Part shown: positions 41,692 through 46,000 of the stretch, in pieces
How the letters are laid out: every line of letters begins with the position of its first letter
Position numbering within the stretch: the first letter of the stretch is position 1
Assembly: GCA_003661775.1 (NCBI GenBank)
Contig: QMWT01000002.1
Location: forward strand, 1 to 46,000
Direction of reading: 5' to 3'
Origin: Thermoprotei archaeon
Lineage (GTDB): Archaea > Thermoproteota > Thermoprotei_A > Sulfolobales > Ignisphaeraceae
Length of the DNA: 46,000 nt
Notes under the pieces: generated by a model
The model's database searches: none
The model's input: the letters and a program-made list of their open reading frames with translations, nothing else
What the model was told of the DNA's origin: nothing
Program-made: the position numbers and the translations under genes

Positions 41692-43527
41692 CTATTCCTC
41701 CTCTTCTTCAGGCGTTTTTACCTCAGTATAGAAGTATTCGCCTATTGATTTCTGATAGCGGTCCAGATAACTACCGGGTTTGTTCATGCGGGGTCTGCCT
41801 GTTCTGGGATCTCGTCTGAAAGTTATGTTCAGCTGTTTTAAGAAGTAGTTCAGCGATTTATGAACTTGATCGGGGAACTTGGCTACTCCATGTCTTCCTG
41901 GGGTTCCAGTGAAGACTATGATCCTGTCTACTGCGTAGTCTATGAGCGTAAAATCGTGCTCTACCACGAACACCCCTGCTCTCCGCATGCGCGCAACACG
42001 CTTAATCGATCTTGCAATAGCGAGTCTATCCTCTACATCGACGTGGGCAGAAGGTTCGTCGAGCAGGTATATGTCTGCATCTTTAACAAGAGTTATAGCG
42101 ACTGCAAGTTTCTGAAGTTCACCTCCGCTGAGGTGCTTAACACTTTTCTTCAAAAGCCTATTTAAACTCAGAGCTACAATGATATCGTTGAACATCCATG
42201 ATGACGGATTTAGACAATCTTCGTTAGCTTTTTTAAGGCTTTCCTCAACAGTTTCTTCAAACATTTTGATAGAGAGGTACTGGGGTTTGTAGCTCACGTT
42301 GAACATCGATACCGTGGTGTAGCCTTCGTCTGGTTGTAACTCTCCTGCAAGCAATCTTATCAGTGTAGTCTTTCCTATTGCGTTCGGGCCTATAAGTCCT
42401 ATAACCTCTCCACGAAAGATCCTGCCAGGTTCAACATCTAATACAAATTCGTCGAGTTTCTTCCTCATGGAGCCCCATTCAGCTAGGACTTCGCCCGTGG
42501 AAGCTATATAGTTGGCGTCTTCCCTAGCTTCATGAAGTCTGAATACTATTCTTTCAGATCTTATCCTCATGTTTTCGGCGGGTAGGTACCCCTCTAAGAA
42601 ATGGTTTATACCAGCACCGGTACCATAAATTCTAGAGAAGAACCCATATACTCCTGGCTCGCCGTATACTATGGTCACATAATCAGATACATAGTCGAGC
42701 AGCACAAGGTCATGCTCTACAACTAGTACATATGCATTTTTTGGAAGTAAAGTTCTTAATGCTTGAGCTAGTCTGAGCCGTTCACGTATATCTAAATATG
42801 TACCGGGTTCGTCAAAGATGTAGACGTTGGAATTTCTTAGTATTGCAGCAGCGACTGCAAGTTTCTGAAGTTCACCTCCGCTGAGGTGCTTAACATTCTT
42901 ACTAAGAATGTTTTTCATGGACAACATGTCTACTACTTCTTTAACCAAACCACGCTCATCAACTCTTTTAATTATTGAGCCTACATCACCCTTCACGAAT
43001 TTTGGTATTATGTCAACTTGCTGAATTTTATGAACTACACGAAGCTCTTTGTTGTATAATTTAGATAAATAAAGTTGGAGCTGAGTCCCGCGGAACTTCT
43101 CTATAACCTCGTCTGGGCTAGGCTGCTTATCGTAGTGACCTAGGTTAGGAATAAGCTCTCCTGCGAGGATCCTCATAGCAGTCGTCTTGCCGCTGCCATT
43201 CTTACCTATTACACCGACTACTTTTCCTTGAATTGGTGTGGGTAGTCCGTATAACTTAAATGCGTTAGGGCCGTACCGGTGAACGAGTTTCTCTTCTAAT
43301 TCCTCTGGAAGATTTACAACCTTGATTGCTTGATAAGGACACTTCCGTACACAGATTCCACAAGCTATGCAGAATTCCTCTTTTATTATAGGTTTACCCT
43401 TTCTCTCCGCAGCTAACTCTATTGCTTTATATGGACGGGTCTTGTTGATTGGGCAGAATCTAACGCAAGGAGTTCCACACTTCTCGGGATGACATAACTG
43501 ATAATCTATTACTGCTATTCTAGCCAT
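41692..43527 (-). CDS. abce1: ABCE1 ribosome-recycling ATPase
   Basis: ABCE1 (Rli1) splits ribosomes after termination. Two 4Fe-4S clusters are at the N-terminus: C-H-P-E-K-C-G-T-P-C-V-R-F-C-P and C-I-A-C-G-I-C-V-R-K-C-P. Two ABC domains follow, with Walker A G-K-N-G-S-G-K-T-T and G-P-N-A-I-G-K-T-T. Each has the signature L-S-G-G-E-L-Q-K and a D-E-P Walker B. I start at the ATG at 43527 (M-A-R-I-A-V-I-D). A TATA-like TAATATAAA at 43552-43560 predicts transcription start near 43532, after the ATG at 43539. The DNA around the two signature motifs is identical over 46 bp. Confidence 0.96.
   Translation of the reverse strand: MARIAVIDYQLCHPEKCGTPCVRFCPINKTRPYKAIELAAERKGKPIIKEEFCIACGICVRKCPYQAIKVVNLPEELEEKLVHRYGPNAFKLYGLPTPIQGKVVGVIGKNGSGKTTAMRILAGELIPNLGHYDKQPSPDEVIEKFRGTQLQLYLSKLYNKELRVVHKIQQVDIIPKFVKGDVGSIIKRVDERGLVKEVVDMLSMKNILSKNVKHLSGGELQKLAVAAAILRNSNVYIFDEPGTYLDIRERLRLAQALRTLLPKNAYVLVVEHDLVLLDYVSDYVTIVYGEPGVYGFFSRIYGTGAGINHFLEGYLPAENMRIRSERIVFRLHEAREDANYIASTGEVLAEWGSMRKKLDEFVLDVEPGRIFRGEVIGLIGPNAIGKTTLIRLLAGELQPDEGYTTVSMFNVSYKPQYLSIKMFEETVEESLKKANEDCLNPSSWMFNDIIVALSLNRLLKKSVKHLSGGELQKLAVAITLVKDADIYLLDEPSAHVDVEDRLAIARSIKRVARMRRAGVFVVEHDFTLIDYAVDRIIVFTGTPGRHGVAKFPDQVHKSLNYFLKQLNITFRRDPRTGRPRMNKPGSYLDRYQKSIGEYFYTEVKTPEEEEE
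42097..42142 (-). repeat. 46-bp exact repeat in abce1, copy in the second ATPase domain
   Basis: This stretch encodes the second K-H-L-S-G-G-E-L-Q-K-L-A-V-A. It is identical base for base to 42850-42895, including all synonymous positions. Confidence 0.9.
42850..42895 (-). repeat. 46-bp exact repeat in abce1, copy in the first ATPase domain
   Basis: This is the partner of 42097-42142 and encodes the first-domain signature. Flanking bases differ at once on both sides. Confidence 0.9.
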
Positions 43528-43629
43528 TGTACACACCATAGGTAGATTTTGTTTATATTAACGGGGCGGATATGTTATGTTTCTAGCATGACATTGATTA
43601 AGAAATCATTAGAGTTTATCATCAGCTGT

Positions 43630-43634
43630 AAAAA
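43630..43634 (-). terminator. Oligo-T after the microprotein stop
   Basis: Five T residues on the minus strand follow the TGA directly. Short T-runs are the usual archaeal transcription stop. abce1 has a separate TATA box downstream, consistent with a unit ending here. Confidence 0.4.
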
Positions 43635-43709
43635 TCACCACTCTTCTTCCCACTCTTCTTCCTCTTCCCACCATTCTTCCTCTTCTTCCCACTCCTCCTC
43701 GTACCTCAT
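43635..43709 (-). CDS. Glu/Trp microprotein, 24 residues, near-palindromic
   Basis: The frame reads M-R-Y, then E3-W-E5-W-W-E5-W-E3-W and TGA. Of 24 residues, 16 are Glu and 5 Trp. From Y3 the order is a near-perfect palindrome (only Y versus W at the two ends). GAA and GAG alternate irregularly, so this is not a plain trinucleotide run. A TATA-like TTTTTATT (43756-43763, minus) lies about 50 bp upstream, and TTTTT begins directly after the stop, as in archaeal terminators. The Shine-Dalgarno is weak (GGTTGGTAG). The other strand reads as Ser/His repeats in an 81-residue ORF, which I judge less likely. It lies between cgi121 and abce1. Function is unknown. Confidence 0.5.
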   Translation of the reverse strand: MRYEEEWEEEEEWWEEEEEWEEEW

Positions 43710-43755
43710 GGCTACCAACCACTGTTTTGGTCGTGAATACGACTCTTTGGCGGGA

Positions 43756-43763
43756 AATAAAAA
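43756..43763 (-). promoter_or_regulatory. TATA-like box of the microprotein gene
   Basis: TTTTTATT on the minus strand, inside AAATTTTTATTTCCCG, predicts transcription start near 43735, about 25 nt before the ATG at 43709. Confidence 0.45.
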
Positions 43764-43814
43764 TTTTGTAAGTAAAGCCGTCATCTATTTCTAGAACTAC
43801 GTAACCGACATAGA

Positions 43815-43863
43815 AGATGGGCTACAACTCATAATGCCACGGTATAAGGGAGATAACCCATCT
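43815..43863. other. Inverted repeat just after the cgi121 stop
   Basis: AGATGGG (43815-43821) and CCCATCT (43857-43863) pair exactly around 35 nt. The second arm begins 3 bp from the TAA of cgi121. It may end or protect the S17e/Urm1-like/Cgi121 message. No ACA or C/D boxes are present, so it is not an obvious guide RNA. Confidence 0.35.
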
Positions 43864-43866
43864 CTA

Positions 43867-44418
43867 TTAGGTTCGGAACAGTATATCGCTCATAGCAACA
43901 ATCTCTAAGTGTAATAGTGGAAAGAGATGCTCAGGAAGTCTAGTTAGCGAAACTCGTTCTAGCAATTCACGCTCATATAGACTTGGAGTTTTGTCGAAAA
44001 AGTCCTTGACAATCCTAACGTTAACTTTGCCTGAAATACTCAAACACTCAGCCACAGGACGACATGAAGCAGGAAGGAGTAGCAGGAAGAGATTACGGTT
44101 TCCAAGGTTCAGCACCTGATTAAGCATAGCTAGCATATCTCGTATTTGTCGTGTTCCGAAGATCCTTAGCAAGATCTCTATGTCAAGTTTGCGAGATACA
44201 TTACGTCCCTGTCTGAATGCCTCTAAGGAGAGGAGATATGCGAGTATGGGAACCCGCAGATCCACGCGAAGGTATGGGATCAGTGCTAGTTCTTCGCTAC
44301 ACCGTGGTGTAGTCTTACAACATTCTTGTACAAGTCTTTTCAGTTTCTCTATGTCTGCTTGAGGATATTGGAGTTCGTAGACCAGAAGACTAAGTCGTTT
44401 AGACTCGTTAACCTCCAT
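43867..44418 (-). CDS. cgi121: KEOPS complex subunit Cgi121
   Basis: Cgi121 binds the Bud32 kinase and the tRNA 3' end in KEOPS, which makes t6A at position 37. The protein (183 aa) has the family helix pattern, with D-I-E-I-L-L-R-I-F-G-T-R-Q-I-R-D-M-L near the middle matching the conserved E-x-L-x3-x-G-x-R-Q-I-x-x-A-L region. Overall conservation in this family is low, so the call rests mainly on that motif and length. The ATG lies inside the last codons of the Urm1-like gene (11-bp overlap). Confidence 0.75.
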   Translation of the reverse strand: MEVNESKRLSLLVYELQYPQADIEKLKRLVQECCKTTPRCSEELALIPYLRVDLRVPILAYLLSLEAFRQGRNVSRKLDIEILLRIFGTRQIRDMLAMLNQVLNLGNRNLFLLLLPASCRPVAECLSISGKVNVRIVKDFFDKTPSLYERELLERVSLTRLPEHLFPLLHLEIVAMSDILFRT

Positions 44419-44680
44419 GGTTTACGGGCACCAATGTTAGGACGTCGTCATCATCTATTTCGGTGTCCATACCTGAAAGGACTTGATAATCAACATCATT
44501 TATGAACAATAGATAGCCCGGTTTAGGGCCATTGGTGTCTAGTACCTCTGCGAGCCGATGGTTCTTCTTCACAAGTACTTCAATTAGATCGCGCAATTTC
44601 ATCTTTTTGCCTAGTTTGATCTCGATTCCACCTCCAAAAACTCTCCTGAGCCCCCCTACGAACACCAGCTTCAAGATCAT
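44408..44680 (-). CDS. Urm1/MoaD/ThiS-like beta-grasp protein ending in Gly-Gly
   Basis: This 90-residue beta-grasp protein has K-L-V-F-V-G-G-L-R-R, then L-R-D-L-I-E-V-L, the loop F-I-N-D-V-D and L-T-L-V-P-V-N-H-G-G at the exact C-terminus. A free diglycine end marks sulfur carriers (MoaD, ThiS, Urm1) and archaeal SAMP modifiers. The V-P-V-N-H-G-G ending is closest to Urm1. The likely partner, an E1-like activating enzyme, is not in this window. Tight coupling to cgi121 and S17e suggests a tRNA or translation role, perhaps thiolation of tRNA; molybdopterin synthesis is the main alternative. Confidence 0.8.
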   Translation of the reverse strand: MILKLVFVGGLRRVFGGGIEIKLGKKMKLRDLIEVLVKKNHRLAEVLDTNGPKPGYLLFINDVDYQVLSGMDTEIDDDDVLTLVPVNHGG

Positions 44681-44693
44681 TTGACCTCAATTC

Positions 44694-44912
44694 TCAAGCT
44701 TGTGCAGCCTGTCTTTCCTCAGTGCGTTTTTGCAACGCTACTAAATGAGTTATGTATCCAGCGATTTGGTTCCGCAGCTTCTTCGATGGCGTTATGAGCA
44801 CCTTCTTGACAACCTCCTTATTGTGTTCAAAATTATCTGTGAACAAGTCTGGATAGAGTGCTAATAGCTTTCTTGCAGTTCTCTTCACTAGCGATATTCT
44901 GACCTTTCCCAA
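44694..44912 (-). CDS. rps17e: Ribosomal protein eS17
   Basis: This is an archaeal S17e with G-K-V-R-I-S-L-V-K-R-T-A-R-K-L, Y-P-D-L-F-T-D-N-F-E-H-N-K and K-L-R-N-Q-I-A-G-Y-I-T-H-L-V. I choose the TTG at 44912 (M-G-K-V-R), with AGGTGT 8 nt upstream, because relatives begin M-G-K-V-R. A GTG at 44924 overlaps that ribosome-binding sequence. A TATA-like TTTAAATAAG lies about 45 bp upstream. It heads the operon with the Urm1-like and cgi121 genes. Confidence 0.93.
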   Translation of the reverse strand: MGKVRISLVKRTARKLLALYPDLFTDNFEHNKEVVKKVLITPSKKLRNQIAGYITHLVALQKRTEERQAAQA

Positions 44913-44986
44913 GGGGTAGCACACCTATGATTCTCTAACTATGTACAGCTCTTATTTAAAGATAGTTGGGTGAAGTTTCAACAAGG

Positions 44987-44994
44987 TTTATATA
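44987..44994 (+). promoter_or_regulatory. TATA box of the thermosome gene
   Basis: TTTATATA lies about 38 bp before the ATG. It predicts transcription start near 45015 and a leader holding the Shine-Dalgarno GGAGGTG (45018-45024), 7 nt before the start codon. Confidence 0.65.
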
Positions 44995-45031
44995 GAAGCG
45001 CTTCTAATCACCTCGTTGGAGGTGCAAAGCG

Positions 45032-46000
45032 ATGGCGACTGTCCCACAGTACGAACCAACGGGTATACCTGTAATAATACTAAAGGAAGGTACATCACGT
45101 ACTGCTGGAAGAGACGCTCTGAGAGCTAACATAATGGCTGCTGTGACGGTTGCTGAGATCATAAGAACTACCTATGGTCCTAGAGGTATGGATAAGATGC
45201 TAGTTGACGCGCTAGGTGATATCACGATAACAAATGACGGTGCTACAATACTGGACAAGATGGACGTTCAGCACCCTGCTGCTAAGATGCTCGTACAGAT
45301 AGCTAAAGGACAAGACGAAGAGGTAGGTGACGGAACTAAAACTGCCGTGATATTTGCAGGCGAGCTTCTGAAGAATGCAGAGGAGCTCATCGAGAAAGGC
45401 ATCCATCCGACAGTTATAGTATCGGGGTACAAGAGAGCGCTTGAATACGCTGCAAAGGTTGCTTATGAGATCTCTGAACCTATCGACATAAACGATGAGA
45501 ACATCTTAAAAAGGATAGCCATGTCTTCTCTGACCAGCAAAGCTGTTCATGGTGCACGTGAACACCTAGCGGACATTGCGATCAAGGCAGTTAGACAGAT
45601 TGCTGAGAAACGCGGTGACAGATGGTACGTAGACCTCGACGCGGTTCAGATAATAAAGAAGCATGGTGCAAGCCTCCTAGATTCAAGAATAGTGTACGGT
45701 ATAGTCCTCGATAAGGAGGTTGTGCATCCTGGTATGCCTAGGAGGGTTGAGAATGCTAGGATCGCGTTGATAGACGCACCGCTAGAGGTCGAGAAGCCTG
45801 AACTAGATGCTGAGATAAGAATAATGGATCCGATGCAAATGCGCAGGTTCTTAGAAGAAAAGGAGAATATACTCCGTGACATGGTTGAGAAGATTGCTGG
45901 TATTGGTGCTAATGTTGTTATTTGTCAGAAGGGTATTGATGATGTTGCTCAGCACTACCTAGCTAAGAAGGGTATACTCGCAGTTAGGAGGGTGAAGAGA
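45032..46000 (+). CDS. Thermosome (group II chaperonin) subunit, 5' part
   Basis: The gene runs off the window after 323 codons; full subunits have about 550. It encodes an ATP-driven protein-folding ring subunit. Visible motifs are the N-terminal P-V-I-I-L-K-E-G-T, T-Y-G-P-R-G-M-D-K-M-L, the nucleotide site T-N-D-G-A-T-I-L and V-G-D-G-T-K-T, which carries a Lys where many members have T-T-x. The apical domain begins before the break (G-A-N-V-V-I-C-Q-K-G-I-D-D-V-A-Q-H-Y-L). Which paralogue (alpha or beta) it is cannot be told. It is divergent from rps17e. Confidence 0.96.
   Translation, partial: MATVPQYEPTGIPVIILKEGTSRTAGRDALRANIMAAVTVAEIIRTTYGPRGMDKMLVDALGDITITNDGATILDKMDVQHPAAKMLVQIAKGQDEEVGDGTKTAVIFAGELLKNAEELIEKGIHPTVIVSGYKRALEYAAKVAYEISEPIDINDENILKRIAMSSLTSKAVHGAREHLADIAIKAVRQIAEKRGDRWYVDLDAVQIIKKHGASLLDSRIVYGIVLDKEVVHPGMPRRVENARIALIDAPLEVEKPELDAEIRIMDPMQMRRFLEEKENILRDMVEKIAGIGANVVICQKGIDDVAQHYLAKKGILAVRRVKR

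Noticed and set aside
43549..43794. Plus-strand 81-residue ORF with Ser/His repeats
   Set aside because: It is the complement of the Glu/Trp frame, has no Shine-Dalgarno or proper context, and its ends are unlike a protein.

Overview
The window is chromosomal DNA of a hyperthermophilic crenarchaeon (Thermoproteota, probably Desulfurococcales-like). The signs are: the crenarchaeal Fe-S winged-helix factor TFE-beta; a TFB with the Sulfolobus-type altered zinc ribbon; GatD/GatE; archaeal PriL, PCNA and Cdc6/Orc1; a Nop5-fibrillarin pair; a bifunctional FBP aldolase/phosphatase; an intron-containing tRNA; box C/D guide RNAs; and TATA-box promoters with short leaders. Genes are tightly packed on both strands, with 4-nt start/stop overlaps and overlapping convergent 3' ends. 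I saw no insertion sequence, CRISPR array, prophage or rRNA operon. The species call is inference.

Layout. 1-4501: a small unknown gene, tRNA-His with a 20-nt intron, and divergent glycine-cleavage genes (gcvT against gcvPA-gcvPB). 4503-7831: a phosphodiesterase, a TFIIB-ribbon protein, a box C/D sRNA, then pcn and priL. 7905-13955: metG, an unknown gene, an amidohydrolase-like gene without its metal motif joined to a Trm5/Taw2-family gene, a PhoH ATPase fused to two KH-like domains, and taw3. 14033-17724: a second C/D sRNA, gatD-gatE and rps30e. 17901-22671: nop5-flpA, then an HTH regulator-THEP1-trm1 operon. 22679-25330 (minus): tfeB, gar1-tfb, srp19, rps8e. 25417-29958: uppS, a DUF373 membrane protein, a coiled-coil protein, a GPN GTPase and a radical SAM protein. 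30005-33761: prs, trmG10, rnz, then UPF0200/UPF0201. 33826-37181: ahcY, DUF99, cdc6 and tRNA-Ala. 37264-41571: a candidate H/ACA RNA, a membrane pyrophosphatase, TPI and FBP aldolase/phosphatase. 41692-46000: ABCE1, a 24-residue Glu/Trp microprotein gene, the S17e / Urm1-like / Cgi121 operon, and the start of a thermosome gene.

The unifying theme is RNA information processing. The window encodes proteins of both guide RNPs (Nop5, fibrillarin, Gar1) and three guide-RNA candidates. It also encodes at least four tRNA modification enzymes (Trm1, Trm-G10, Taw3, a Trm5/Taw2 relative), RNase Z, Gln-tRNA amidation, a KEOPS subunit next to a ubiquitin-like protein ending in Gly-Gly, ABCE1 recycling factor, ribosomal proteins S30e, S8e and S17e, SRP19, and the TFB/TFE-beta initiation factors. 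A second theme is replication (PCNA, PriL, Cdc6). A third is gluconeogenesis (pyrophosphatase, TPI, FBPA/P).

The most unusual item is the microprotein gene at 43635-43709. It has its own TATA-like box, a near-palindromic protein made almost only of Glu and Trp, and a T5 run right after the stop. Other points of note are an srp19 gene whose conserved N-terminal codons lie upstream of any ordinary start codon, and a 46-bp perfect repeat linking the two ATPase halves of abce1.
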